Below, piece after piece: positions 1-8,051 of a stretch of DNA of 64,000 nt (position 1 is the stretch's first letter; each line of letters opens with the position of its first letter). Origin of the DNA: Acidicapsa acidisoli (GTDB taxonomy: Bacteria; Acidobacteriota; Terriglobia; Terriglobales; Acidobacteriaceae); assembly GCF_025685625.1 (NCBI RefSeq), contig NZ_JAGSYI010000004.1, positions 62,001 to 126,000 of the forward strand, given 5' to 3'. Position numbers and translations under genes: made by a program. The notes under the pieces were generated by a model. That model saw only the letters and a program-made list of their open reading frames with translations. It had not been told where the DNA came from and searched no databases.

Positions 1-2187
1 CGGCGCCAGTTCTTTGAGGACAAGCGCGACAATCTTTATCAAATTGAGATTTTCTATTGCATTGTCCTTGAAGGGGCGCGGTCGAAAACGGGTGTTGGTG
101 TTGCGCTCGCTCGCCTGTTCCACGATCCGTGCGGGGCAATTGACGAGCTAAGAGCGCAGTTCACCAACGACAGCATGAAGACGCTGCTGCGGACGCAGAT
201 CGAAGCCGACCTTGCGCGGCTTGAACAGCGCGTGCAGGCATTTGCCCGGCAGCTCGCCGACTTCGTGCAAATTGTCGCTCTTGACCAACTGGGCCAGCTT
301 CACTTTTTTCGCCGGTTGCTGAACTACGACGAGTGGCGGATTGCGGGCAAGCCACAATCCACACAGTTTCTTGACTACCAAGTGGTGAATTCGAATGTCG
401 AAGCGGAGCGAGATCATCTGCGCGTAGGCGAGCACGTTGTCAGGATCTTGACGATGAAGGAGGCGATTACGGAGACACGGCCTTTGGTGCTGGATTCTCT
501 GTTGAAGATCCCGGCCAACTTTTACGTGGTGACGGAATGGACGCCGCTCTCAACCGATAAGGCCCGCAAGGAAGTCAACAAACGCCGCCGCCATTTCAAT
601 ATGTCGAAGACGGGCTTTGTGTCCCAGATGGGCAACGACCCCGCAAAGACCAACCCGCGCGACGTGCTCGTCGATGAATCGAAGCAGGCAGACATTGAGA
701 ACCTCGGAGACTGCCTGCGGGCGTTGGGCGACGGCCAATCGCTCGGCGATTTCTCGCTCACGATTGTGCTGTGCGGCCACTCGAAGCCCGAGATTGACCA
801 GCTTGTGGGCGAGTTTGCCGGGGTCTTCACCAATGCCGACGGCAATCTGTTTGTCGAGACGTACAACCAGCTCAATGCCTACTTTGCCACGGTTCCCGGC
901 AATTACGCGCTGAACCTCCGCAAGTTGTACCTGCTCAACACGAATTATGCCGACCTCTCGTTCCTGTTTACGATCCTCCCCGGTGAGATGACCAATGCCC
1001 ATCTTGGCACGGAGTACCTGGCCGTGCTTGAGACCGACAACAGTACGCCCTACTTCCTCAACCTGCATAACGGCGAGGTCGCGCACACGCTCATCCTCGG
1101 AATGACCGGATCGGGCAAGAGCTACTTCTGCAATTTCCTGCTGCAGAACGCCCAGAAGTATGCGCCGCTCACCTTCATCTTCGATATCGGTGGCAGCTTC
1201 CAGTCGCTCACGACGATCTTCGGCGGCTCCTACCTCAATGTTGGCCAGGAGGCGCGTGATTTCACGATCAATCCGTTTTCGCTCCCCGATACCAAGGAGA
1301 ACCTGCAATTTCTCTTCAGCTTCTTTCGGGTGCTCATTGAAGGCAACGAGCAGCGTTACCGGCTCGACTTCAAGGAGGAGCGCAGGCTGTGGGACGGAAT
1401 CGAGCGCATGTATATGCTGGAGCCGGACCAGCGCACCGTCTCCAACTTCGCCAACATCATTGGCGAGTTGAAGGAGCGGCTGCACCGCTGGACGCGCGGC
1501 GGCCAGTACGGCTTTCTCTTCGACAACGCCGTGGACACGCTCTCCTTCAGCCGTTTTCAGACATTCAACTTCGCCGGTTGGGGCGACGCCCCGGAGGTGT
1601 TCGAACCGCTCCTGTTTTATGTCCTGCACCGGGCATCGAACGAGATCGCCGATCCGAAGAGGCTGGCAACGTTCAAGCTCTTCCTGTTGGACGAGGCGTG
1701 GCTTTTCATCAAAAACGAGACCATTCGTAACTATGTGGTGCAGGCGCAGAAGACTTGGCGCAAGCACAATGCCGCGATGATCCTTGCCACGCAGTCCATC
1801 AAGGAGCTTCAGGAGTCGGGCATGTTGCAAATCGTCTCCGAAAGCTGTCCAACGAAGATCTTCCTTGCGAACCCGGAGATGGACCGCGACGTGTACCGCG
1901 AGGCTTTCCACCTGAATGACACCGAGCTGGATTTGATCGCCGGGCTTGTCCCGCCAGGCCAGATGCTCATTCGCAAGGCTCAGTCCTCCAAGAAAGTTCA
2001 GTTGAACGTCGATTCCGTCTCGCATTGGATGGCGACCAACAACGCCCGCGACAACCTGAAAAAGCGCGACTACTTCGACCGTTTTGGCATCGCCGACGGG
2101 CTGCGCCGTCTGGCTACGGACTTCCCCTTCCGGCCCCGCACGCTGGCCGGCGCAGCAACTTCCACCCCCAAAGGAGCTGTCGTATGA
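1..2187 (+). CDS. virB4: VirB4/TrbE-type conjugation ATPase (5' end outside window)
   Basis: The reading frame is open from base 1, so the start codon lies left of the window and 728 residues are visible. It is the cytoplasmic VirB4/TrbE/CagE ATPase that powers pilus biogenesis and substrate transfer in type IV secretion. The Walker A motif GMTGSGKS lies near visible residue 367 and the Walker B segment LFLLDEAWLF near residue 562, the usual spacing for the family. The C-terminus looks complete. The stop codon overlaps the ATG of the VirB9 gene (ATGA at 2184), so the two are probably translationally coupled. Nothing in the visible part suggests decay. The family call is firm; the assignment to a TrbE-like subgroup is inference from the neighbouring genes. 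Confidence 0.93.
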   Translation, partial: RRQFFEDKRDNLYQIEIFYCIVLEGARSKTGVGVALARLFHDPCGAIDELRAQFTNDSMKTLLRTQIEADLARLEQRVQAFARQLADFVQIVALDQLGQLHFFRRLLNYDEWRIAGKPQSTQFLDYQVVNSNVEAERDHLRVGEHVVRILTMKEAITETRPLVLDSLLKIPANFYVVTEWTPLSTDKARKEVNKRRRHFNMSKTGFVSQMGNDPAKTNPRDVLVDESKQADIENLGDCLRALGDGQSLGDFSLTIVLCGHSKPEIDQLVGEFAGVFTNADGNLFVETYNQLNAYFATVPGNYALNLRKLYLLNTNYADLSFLFTILPGEMTNAHLGTEYLAVLETDNSTPYFLNLHNGEVAHTLILGMTGSGKSYFCNFLLQNAQKYAPLTFIFDIGGSFQSLTTIFGGSYLNVGQEARDFTINPFSLPDTKENLQFLFSFFRVLIEGNEQRYRLDFKEERRLWDGIERMYMLEPDQRTVSNFANIIGELKERLHRWTRGGQYGFLFDNAVDTLSFSRFQTFNFAGWGDAPEVFEPLLFYVLHRASNEIADPKRLATFKLFLLDEAWLFIKNETIRNYVVQAQKTWRKHNAAMILATQSIKELQESGMLQIVSESCPTKIFLANPEMDRDVYREAFHLNDTELDLIAGLVPPGQMLIRKAQSSKKVQLNVDSVSHWMATNNARDNLKKRDYFDRFGIADGLRRLATDFPFRPRTLAGAATSTPKGAVV

Positions 2188-2948
2188 ATCGCAAATTCAT
2201 TTTCATAGCCTGGATTGCTCTGACTCTCTCCTCCGCAGTGGCCCGCGCGCAAGATGCGTCTGCCCGTACTGTGCAGTACCACTCACAGGACATCGTTCCA
2301 ATCCACGCCAAGTTGAAGTACACGACCTTGATCGAGGTTCCGCCCACTGAGAAGATCATGGAGGCGGCGACCGGCGACAAGGACTTCTGGATTGTGGATG
2401 TGGTCGGCAACTTCTGCTTTGTGCATCCGGCCAAGGCAGGCATCAGCTCCAATCTGAACCTCATCACGGACAAGGGCAACATCTATTCGTTCACGCTCCA
2501 GGATGTTTCAGGCACATCCGAAGCGCCGGACTTGAAGGTGCTGATCGAGCCCGCCGACCACTCTTCCATCGTCGCGGCCAACGGACCTCCACAGTTCGTC
2601 CCGGCCGCCCAACTGGAGCGGACGCAAGAGCAACTTGCCGCGCTCCAGTCCCATGTCAGCCAGGCGGTGGACGAGTATAAAAGCGCCTACCCGATGGAGT
2701 TGAAGTTCGATTATGTCTACAAGGCCAACGAAGCGCCCTTCGACATCCAGTCCATCTACCACGACGACAAGTTCACCTACATCAAGACCAACGCCCAGGA
2801 AAAGTTCAGCGTCTACGAGATGAAAGATGGAAAGCCCAACCTCATCACCTATGACCTCCGCGATGGCACGTACATCATCCCGAAGGTGATGGACTCGGGC
2901 TATGTCGAGCTGGGGAAGAAGCGGATGGATTTCACGCGGAAGGGGTAG
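2184..2948 (+). CDS. virB9: VirB9/TrbG-type conjugal transfer protein
   Basis: A 254-residue exported protein. It begins with a signal peptide (residues 1-23, hydrophobic core FIAWIALTLSSAVA, cleavage after ARA) and continues with a VirB9/TrbG/CagX fold, including the N-terminal KLKYTTLIEVPP strand and the C-terminal YVYKANEAPFDIQSIYHDD region. In the family it forms the outer-membrane core complex with VirB7 and VirB10. I chose the ATG at 2184 because AAAGGAG (2170-2176) sits just upstream, the signal peptide starts there, and the codon overlaps the VirB4 stop. The VirB10 start follows 4 bp after the stop. Confidence 0.9.
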   Translation: MNRKFIFIAWIALTLSSAVARAQDASARTVQYHSQDIVPIHAKLKYTTLIEVPPTEKIMEAATGDKDFWIVDVVGNFCFVHPAKAGISSNLNLITDKGNIYSFTLQDVSGTSEAPDLKVLIEPADHSSIVAANGPPQFVPAAQLERTQEQLAALQSHVSQAVDEYKSAYPMELKFDYVYKANEAPFDIQSIYHDDKFTYIKTNAQEKFSVYEMKDGKPNLITYDLRDGTYIIPKVMDSGYVELGKKRMDFTRKG

Positions 2949-2952
2949 AGCC

Positions 2953-4308
2953 ATGCCAGAGCCGGAATTGACAGTGAAAGCCATTGACCCGAAGGGCGTG
3001 CTTCAGAAGAACATGAAGGCATTTATCTTCCTTGGAGCCTCCGCGCTGGTGATCGCGGCAGCCATGTTTAGCGCAGGCGGAAAAAAGTCTACCACCCAGG
3101 CCGCGGCCAAGGGTCAGCCACCCCAACCCACCCTTCAGGACAACACAGACAACAACGTGCAGGACTTGAAGAACCAGCTTCAGGCCGAACGTCAGAAGCA
3201 GCAGCAACAAGCGGCGCTTGCCGCTGCGATCGGCGGAGATCCTGCTCTTGCGTCTGCCACGTCCGCGCAACAGGCCGCCGCAGCGGCCTATGGCCAGACC
3301 GGCGCATCCCTGCCTTGCGTTCCGGGCCAGTCCTGCCCGCAAGCCCAGCAGGCCAACATGCAGCAAGTGAATCCCGAACAGCAGCAGGCACAAATGATTG
3401 CTGCGAAGGAGCGCGAACGCGCCGACGAATCTCGCTTTGCCTCCAACCTGGTTTACTCCCGGCCGTCCGAACAACAGCAACAACAAGTCCCAGGCCAGAT
3501 GATGCCCGCGCAGTATGGTCCGACCGGTTCACGGCAGGCAGGCAGTAGCCTCGTTCCCCCACGAGCCCCAGGCGAACAGCAGGAAGTGCCCGAGGGCTAC
3601 AAACGCCCTCTGGAAGCAAATGTTGATTCTGCCACAGGTCAGCCGTACCTCGTTTACGAGGGCTCGGTTCTCGATACCGTTCTTATGAATCGTCTTGACG
3701 GCGATGCGGCAGGAGCGGTAAAAGTTCTAGTCTCGAATCCGTTGTATTCGCACGACCATCAGCACGTCATCATCCCAGAGGGAACGGTGGTGCTAGGCGA
3801 AGCCAAGAAGATTGGTGCGGCTGGCTTCGGCCAGCAGCGGCGCATTGCCGTAGTCTTTCACCGCCTGATTATGCCGGACGGCTACAGCGTAGACCTTGAC
3901 CAGTTCCATGGCCTCGACCAGATCGGCGAAGAGGGCCTGAAGGACAAGGTCAACAATCACTACCTTGAAATATTCGGTACCTCGATTGCCTTGGGTGTCA
4001 TCGCCGGTGCGGGAGAAATTACCGAGGGCGGAGGCACGATTTCAACTAGCGGCTCGCAGGCATTCGTCACCGGGGCTGCCGGTAACCCGAGAACAACTCC
4101 GAAGAGGAAGTGGCCGTCTAGGCCACTTCCATTTCTGGGGAGACGAGGTGCCATTGGTGAGGAATCATTTCAGATCTCAAGTTTTCGCGCTTCGAATAAA
4201 GTCGCGACTTATAGGCTTCGCCCGGGGTGCTCAACAGATAAGCTCCCTGACGATCCCAGATGTCACGAGAGGCCTGCTGTGTATCCGACGATTCGACGGC
4301 GTTCATGA
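2953..4308 (+). CDS. virB10: VirB10/TrbI-type channel protein, C-terminus apparently lost
   Basis: The ORF has 451 residues. Residues 1-375 look like TrbI/VirB10: a short cytoplasmic tail, one transmembrane helix (about residues 21-40, FIFLGASALVIAAAMF), a long Gln/Ala/Pro-rich periplasmic region with poly-Gln runs, then the conserved barrel beginning at YLVYEGSVLDTVL and running through EGTVVLGEAKKIG and DLDQFHGLDQIG. After GSQAFVTGAAGN (about 4083) the sequence stops resembling the family and becomes a basic, low-quality tail of about 75 residues that is antisense to the next gene. TrbI proteins normally continue with a conserved final stretch that closes the core complex. The simplest reading is replacement of the 3' end by a reverse-strand cargo gene, making the protein probably non-functional. 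Confidence 0.8.
   Translation: MPEPELTVKAIDPKGVLQKNMKAFIFLGASALVIAAAMFSAGGKKSTTQAAAKGQPPQPTLQDNTDNNVQDLKNQLQAERQKQQQQAALAAAIGGDPALASATSAQQAAAAAYGQTGASLPCVPGQSCPQAQQANMQQVNPEQQQAQMIAAKERERADESRFASNLVYSRPSEQQQQQVPGQMMPAQYGPTGSRQAGSSLVPPRAPGEQQEVPEGYKRPLEANVDSATGQPYLVYEGSVLDTVLMNRLDGDAAGAVKVLVSNPLYSHDHQHVIIPEGTVVLGEAKKIGAAGFGQQRRIAVVFHRLIMPDGYSVDLDQFHGLDQIGEEGLKDKVNNHYLEIFGTSIALGVIAGAGEITEGGGTISTSGSQAFVTGAAGNPRTTPKRKWPSRPLPFLGRRGAIGEESFQISSFRASNKVATYRLRPGCSTDKLPDDPRCHERPAVYPTIRRRS
4106..4130. terminator. Perfect 10-bp stem-loop at a gene junction
   Basis: GGAAGTGGCC (4106-4115) and GGCCACTTCC (4121-4130) form a perfect stem with a 5-base loop that contains the TAG stop of the reverse-strand metallopeptidase gene. 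No T-run follows on either strand, so it may act as a factor-independent pause, an mRNA 3' stabiliser or a mark of the insertion joint rather than a classical terminator. Confidence 0.45.
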
Positions 4309-5221
4309 TCGCTTGGAAGCGCTTCACGGTACCCCAGTTGATGAGCGACGGATGGTTTACTTCACACCATCCCTTGATATCGGTCATGAAGACATTCATT
4401 CGCATCAATGCGAACGGGTGGTCGCAGTGATCTACTCGTTGCTCGTCAAAAGTCCCGGGTGCCCAGAGGTAAAACAGTCCACCTATAGCCAGCAGCAAGA
4501 AAGTCATGATGAACTCTTCTTCAGGAAGCTTAGTTGCCAAGAAGTCGGCAAGAGACTTGCCCATTATTCCGTCGAAGAGATTCTTGATCAGCATGTGGGC
4601 GCAATAGCCGTCGGCTTCTACTTCCATTGCCTGCAATCTGAGGCTGTTTTCAACGTTATACGTGAAGCACGGAGCAGCGTTTTCTGCCGCTTCCACGAGC
4701 GGCAAAGAGCGCGCGGTCTCATAACAGTGACCATGGAATATGTGGCCTGTTTCATGGCTGGTCAGAACCTGCATGATTGTAGAAAACAAAGCACTCGCCA
4801 ATCGACTGAGATCGTCCGGCTTGCCAATCCCCAACTGTGCCCAGATCCCAGGCGTAACCGCCATACTTTGGGTGATATGAAGGACTCTGTTGACCGCCGC
4901 TTCTGTGATCGCGATGCAAGCCAGATCGTCAACATAGAAGGCGAAAGCATTGCTCTCTTTGGACTCAATATAGTCCAGGTGAATCCCGGTGATGTCATCT
5001 GCTGCTTGAATCTTGGGCCAATTGGCGTCGTGGCGCTCGTTAATAGCGTTCCGAAATGTGGAGATCGCATCGTTCAAAACCACATCGCCGAAATCCAAAG
5101 ACTCGAGACGTCCTGGATATCGCCTTCTAAACGATGGATCTGGATGTGTTGTGAAGTACCGCCGGAACTTCATCAACGTGTCGAATTCTACTGTCTCTGA
5201 GTGTGAAGGAGTCTTTTCCAT
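4118..5221 (-). CDS. HExxH zinc metallopeptidase with a membrane segment, cargo gene
   Basis: The product has 367 residues from the ATG at 5221. A zincin active site HETGH is followed by IFHGH, and about 50 residues later EVEADGYCAHM supplies a likely third ligand. A hydrophobic stretch (FLLLAIGGLFYLWA) lies in the C-terminal third and probably spans or dips into the membrane. The general layout recalls small zincins such as the peptidase U49 (Lit) group, which cleaves a host target during phage infection, but I cannot assign it to that family. The gene lies opposite to the conjugation genes and seems to have replaced the end of virB10. Its ATG at 5221 shares the tetranucleotide CATG with the virB11 ATG. 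A later ATG at 5173 (MKFRRYF) is an equally possible start, because the first 16 codons overlap the virB11 ribosome binding site. Confidence 0.7.
   Translation of the reverse strand: MEKTPSHSETVEFDTLMKFRRYFTTHPDPSFRRRYPGRLESLDFGDVVLNDAISTFRNAINERHDANWPKIQAADDITGIHLDYIESKESNAFAFYVDDLACIAITEAAVNRVLHITQSMAVTPGIWAQLGIGKPDDLSRLASALFSTIMQVLTSHETGHIFHGHCYETARSLPLVEAAENAAPCFTYNVENSLRLQAMEVEADGYCAHMLIKNLFDGIMGKSLADFLATKLPEEEFIMTFLLLAIGGLFYLWAPGTFDEQRVDHCDHPFALMRMNVFMTDIKGWCEVNHPSLINWGTVKRFQAIMNAVESSDTQQASRDIWDRQGAYLLSTPGEAYKSRLYSKRENLRSEMIPHQWHLVSPEMEVA
5206..5211 (+). promoter_or_regulatory. Ribosome binding site fixing the virB11 start
   Basis: AAGGAG lies 8 bases before the ATG at 5220. It supports that start over the longer open frame reaching back to 5013, and shows that the virB11 5' leader survived next to the inserted gene. 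Confidence 0.7.
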
Positions 5222-6185
5222 GTGCTTTGATCTTATACTCCCATTTCTACGGCCCATCGAGTCGCTCCTCATGGATGAAAGTATCAGCGAGATCATGGGC
5301 AATCCAGACGCCTCATGGTGGTACGAGCGCGACGGGATCATACGTCAGGAGGAGAGCATCTCCTTCGACGCCGGCAAGCTTCGCACCGGCCTCGAAGTGA
5401 TCGCCAATCAGCTTGGCAAGCGGCTTGATGAAGACAACCCAGTCCTGCACGCGCAACTCCCGGATGGAAGCCGCCTTGCGGCGGTCATTCCTCCGGTTGT
5501 GCGTCCCTCTCCCGCAGTGACTATTCGCAAGTTCACCAGTCGCCATTACACGGTCGATGACCTGATCGCTCGCGGTACGCTGACGCGGCCACTCGCGGAC
5601 CTCCTGGCCGAGCAGATTCGCAGCGGAAAGACGCTGGTCATCAGCGGCGGAACTGGGACCGGCAAGACGACATTACTGCGGATATTGGCGGATTTCATCC
5701 CGGAGCATGAGCGCATCGTTGTCATCGAGGACACCTCCGAGCTTCATATACAGAAGCCCAATATTCTCCCCGTCGAATGCCAGACCGATACTTTCAAGGC
5801 CAGCATCTCATTCGATGATCTTCTGAAGTCCGCTCTCCGCTGGAGACCGGATCGGATCATCCTGGGCGAAGTGCGCGGAATCGAGGCGCGGACGCTGCTC
5901 GATTCCTTGAACACCGGCCACTCCGGTTCTCTCGCCACCATCCATGCCAATTCTGCCGAGAAAGCTCTGCATCGCTTTGCCAATCTGGTCATGCGCAACC
6001 ACGCGCAGACGACTTTCTCGGATATCGAAGCGGAGATCGGCGAAGCCGTCGATTTCGTCGTGCATGTAGAGCGTCAGCCAGGCCGCCGCATCATCCGGGA
6101 AGTGCTGGCACTACATGGATATGACCGCGACACGAAACGGTTCCTGATTGAGCCGGTCTTCGAGGTGCAACATGCCTCAGCATAG
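5220..6185 (+). CDS. virB11: VirB11/TrbB-type traffic ATPase
   Basis: A 321-residue hexameric secretion ATPase that sits at the cytoplasmic base of the type IV channel. The typical N-terminal domain begins LILPFLRPIESLLMDESISEIM. It is followed by Walker A GGTGTGKTT (about residue 142), the Asp box VIEDTSELH (about 169), Walker B RIILGEVRG (about 213) and the His box GHSGSLATIHANS (about 233), all intact and correctly spaced. The start is set by AAGGAG at 5206. The 3' end overlaps the start of the RepB-primase gene by 14 bases. Full preservation contrasts with the broken virB10 just upstream, which suggests either a recent disruption or a second use of the ATPase. Confidence 0.93.
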   Translation: MCFDLILPFLRPIESLLMDESISEIMGNPDASWWYERDGIIRQEESISFDAGKLRTGLEVIANQLGKRLDEDNPVLHAQLPDGSRLAAVIPPVVRPSPAVTIRKFTSRHYTVDDLIARGTLTRPLADLLAEQIRSGKTLVISGGTGTGKTTLLRILADFIPEHERIVVIEDTSELHIQKPNILPVECQTDTFKASISFDDLLKSALRWRPDRIILGEVRGIEARTLLDSLNTGHSGSLATIHANSAEKALHRFANLVMRNHAQTTFSDIEAEIGEAVDFVVHVERQPGRRIIREVLALHGYDRDTKRFLIEPVFEVQHASA

Positions 6186-7131
6186 ATCGCGGATCGCCGC
6201 CGCCTTCCTCACCCGTGGCTTCGCACCGGGCGAGACGATTGCGCTCCTGCTGCGCCGTCAGAATCCCGCCGTCACATTCCAGCGGATCGTCCCTCTGGAG
6301 TGCGCGCTTACGCCTCGCTACCTCTGCTGGCTCGCGCATGAGAACGCCTCCGGTGCAAACATATACGTGGCTGCCAATCCGCTTCGCTCCTGCAGCCGCA
6401 AGCGCACCAAAGAGAGCATCGCTGAAGTTCGGCACCTCTATCTGGATTTAGATTCGGATGGCGACGCCCGGCTCGCTGCGCTCCGGGCATCCGACGCCGT
6501 TCCCACGCCGACCGCAATCCTCTCGACTTCCCCCGGCAAATATCAGGTGCTTTGGCGCGTCGAAGGGTTCGACTTCTCCATGCAGGAAAGCACCCTCAAG
6601 CTGCTTTCCGTCGCCTATGGCGGCGATCCTGCTTGCACCGACTGCAACCGTGTCCTGCGCCTGCCCGGATTCTTCAATTGCAAGTACATTCCGTCGCATC
6701 CAGTCACGGTCGAATACACCTGCAATTCAATATCGAATCCAAGCGACTTTCGACTCGATATGGCAGCGCCCGACACCGTCCTCCCGCTGGATGGCATCGC
6801 GCGGCAAAAGCATCAGGGAAATCGGACACATTCCGAGCACGATTGGGCGTGGGTCCAGCATGAACTGGCGCTGGGAAAAGACGCTGCCAAACTCACGCTC
6901 GCGTTAGCTTCATGTCGATCCGATAAGCCCAATCCTCTCTACTACGCGCAACGGACGGTCGATGTCGCCTCGGCCAAGCTCTGGCTGATCGAAGGCGCAC
7001 TCATTGCGGATGTAATCGCCATGCTTGAACACCGCCGCAGCTTCGAGATTCCCGCCGCACTTTGCTCCGCTCGTGCTCGGGAGATCGCTCATACTGCGCA
7101 GCGCATGATCGCTCGTAGAAGGACAGCTTGA
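6172..7131 (+). CDS. RepB-type DNA primase domain protein
   Basis: A 319-residue protein resembling the RepB primase domain found on plasmids and integrative elements. The archaeo-eukaryotic-primase-like core is suggested by HLYLDLDSDGDARL (metal-binding acidic cluster, about residues 93-106), ILSTSPGKYQVLWRV (about 123-137) and VLRLPGFFNCKY (about 162-173). Such proteins prime the complementary strand after transfer or support replication of the excised element. The gene overlaps virB11 and precedes a ribbon-helix-helix gene, as in other elements where rep/primase and transfer genes form one unit. I chose the ATG at 6172; the C-terminal third is not assigned. Confidence 0.75.
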   Translation: MPQHRSRIAAAFLTRGFAPGETIALLLRRQNPAVTFQRIVPLECALTPRYLCWLAHENASGANIYVAANPLRSCSRKRTKESIAEVRHLYLDLDSDGDARLAALRASDAVPTPTAILSTSPGKYQVLWRVEGFDFSMQESTLKLLSVAYGGDPACTDCNRVLRLPGFFNCKYIPSHPVTVEYTCNSISNPSDFRLDMAAPDTVLPLDGIARQKHQGNRTHSEHDWAWVQHELALGKDAAKLTLALASCRSDKPNPLYYAQRTVDVASAKLWLIEGALIADVIAMLEHRRSFEIPAALCSARAREIAHTAQRMIARRRTA

Positions 7132-7156
7132 TTCCAACGCTCAAAGGAGAACCAAT

Positions 7157-7471
7157 ATGCCGTTACTTGAGATCAATCAAACCCGCCAGATCAGCGCATC
7201 TGTCCGGCTCGACGAAGGCACCGCAACCCAGGTGGATCAATACGCCACCTTCATCCATGCGTCCGCTGATGACGTGGTGGATAAGGCGCTCAACTACGTG
7301 TTCTCGAAAGATCGCGACTTTCAGGACTTCCTCAAGACGCCGCAATCCAGGCATGTCACGTCCACTCTGCGCATCCGTAAAGCCGCCAGCAATGATGCGC
7401 CGGAGCAGCCTGCAAGAAGGCCCGTTGCCGTGGCGGAACCCACAGAATCTGTTCGGACATTGAAGGCATGA
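7157..7471 (+). CDS. Small ribbon-helix-helix-like DNA-binding protein
   Basis: A 104-residue protein with a ribbon-helix-helix pattern in residues 10-50: the strand QISASVRLDEGTA, then a helix-turn-helix rich in Ala, Asp and Val (VDQYATFIHASADDVVDKAL). The C-terminal half is basic and Pro/Ala-rich and probably disordered. AAAGGAG lies 7-13 bases before the ATG. Its position between the primase and the repeat-rich region before traD suggests a role as transcriptional repressor or relaxosome accessory protein. The function is inferred from fold pattern and context only. Confidence 0.6.
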   Translation: MPLLEINQTRQISASVRLDEGTATQVDQYATFIHASADDVVDKALNYVFSKDRDFQDFLKTPQSRHVTSTLRIRKAASNDAPEQPARRPVAVAEPTESVRTLKA

Positions 7472-7487
7472 TTCTCCATCGAATTCC

Positions 7488-7540
7488 GGGGTGGAGCGGG
7501 CACGGTGCTCCGCACCGGAACAATGTTGATACTCCACCCC
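7488..7540. promoter_or_regulatory. Two-level inverted repeat in the transfer-region intergenic gap (oriT candidate)
   Basis: GGGGTGGAG (7488-7496) pairs perfectly with CTCCACCCC (7532-7540). Nested inside is a second hairpin, CGGTGC-TCC-GCACCG (7503-7517). The element lies just after the first ribbon-helix-helix gene and before the traD/relaxase unit, the usual place for oriT in MobF systems. It could also be a terminator for the upstream operon, although no T-run follows. The structure is seen directly; the role is inference. Confidence 0.5.
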
Positions 7541-7556
7541 TCCGAGGGTCGTGCCA

Positions 7557-7652
7557 GGGACACTTGATGGCACTTGAAGGCAGGCGAACAAAACCAATGA
7601 TTTATAGGCAGCAGGTGTCCCTACGGACACTTCGGGGACACCCAGGGACACC
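7557..7652. repeat. GGGACAC repeat cluster upstream of the mobilisation genes
   Basis: GGGACAC occurs at 7557-7563, 7635-7641 and 7645-7651, with an inverted copy GTGTCCC at 7615-7621 and a one-mismatch copy at 7624-7630. The last two direct copies are spaced by exactly 10 bases, one helical turn. GGTGTCCC (7614-7621) and GGGACACC (7635-7642) form an inverted repeat. This is the pattern expected of binding sites for a ribbon-helix-helix protein or of an oriT accessory region. Confidence 0.55.
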
Positions 7653-7670
7653 ACGAGTGAGGGAGGAACG

Positions 7671-8051
7671 ATGAAGCTCCTAGACGATGCACAAATTGCT
7701 ACCGACGCCCAGAAGCGAGCGGGCTACCGCTTGCGTGGCGTTACCACAAAACTGAGTCCGAGCGAAGTGGATTCGGTCGAACGGCTCGCGCGGTCGCGGG
7801 GCCTGCAGCGGGGCGAACTCATCCGCAAGCTCATCCTTGACGAGCTTGCCCGCGACTCCGGTTCCGTACCCGCCAGCACGGAGCTTACCGAGATCATGGG
7901 CATTCGTCTGATGTTGACCAACCTCTTCCGGCCACTCGCCACCGGCCAAAAGCTCACTCCCGAAGCCTTCGACAACATGGTTGCCGAGGTCAAGAGACGC
8001 AAACGCAGCGTCGCCGAAGACGCGCTGCAAGACCTGGAGCGTGCAGGATGA
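7671..8051 (+). CDS. Ribbon-helix-helix mobilisation accessory protein (MobC/TrwA-like position)
   Basis: A 126-residue basic protein. Residues 20-60 read as a ribbon-helix-helix or MobC-like DNA-binding region: RLRGVTTKLSPSEVDSVERL, then a helix with RGELIRKLILDEL. The C-terminus KRRKRSVAEDALQDLERAG is basic. The ATG is preceded by GAGGGAGGA, and the stop overlaps the coupling-protein start (ATGA at 8048). A small DNA-binding gene directly before the coupling protein and relaxase matches the trwA-trwB-trwC order of MobF elements, so it probably binds oriT and represses its own operon. The exact family is not certain. Confidence 0.65.
   Translation: MKLLDDAQIATDAQKRAGYRLRGVTTKLSPSEVDSVERLARSRGLQRGELIRKLILDELARDSGSVPASTELTEIMGIRLMLTNLFRPLATGQKLTPEAFDNMVAEVKRRKRSVAEDALQDLERAG

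Noticed and set aside
550..2025. Long reverse-strand ORF of 491 codons inside virB4
   Set aside because: It is the antisense shadow of a strongly conserved ATPase gene; its composition is Arg/Val/Leu/Glu-rich without any domain.
3965..5200. Forward-strand ORF of 411 codons overlapping the metallopeptidase
   Set aside because: Antisense to a gene with an HETGH zinc site and consistent protein composition; the forward text has no motif and no good start.
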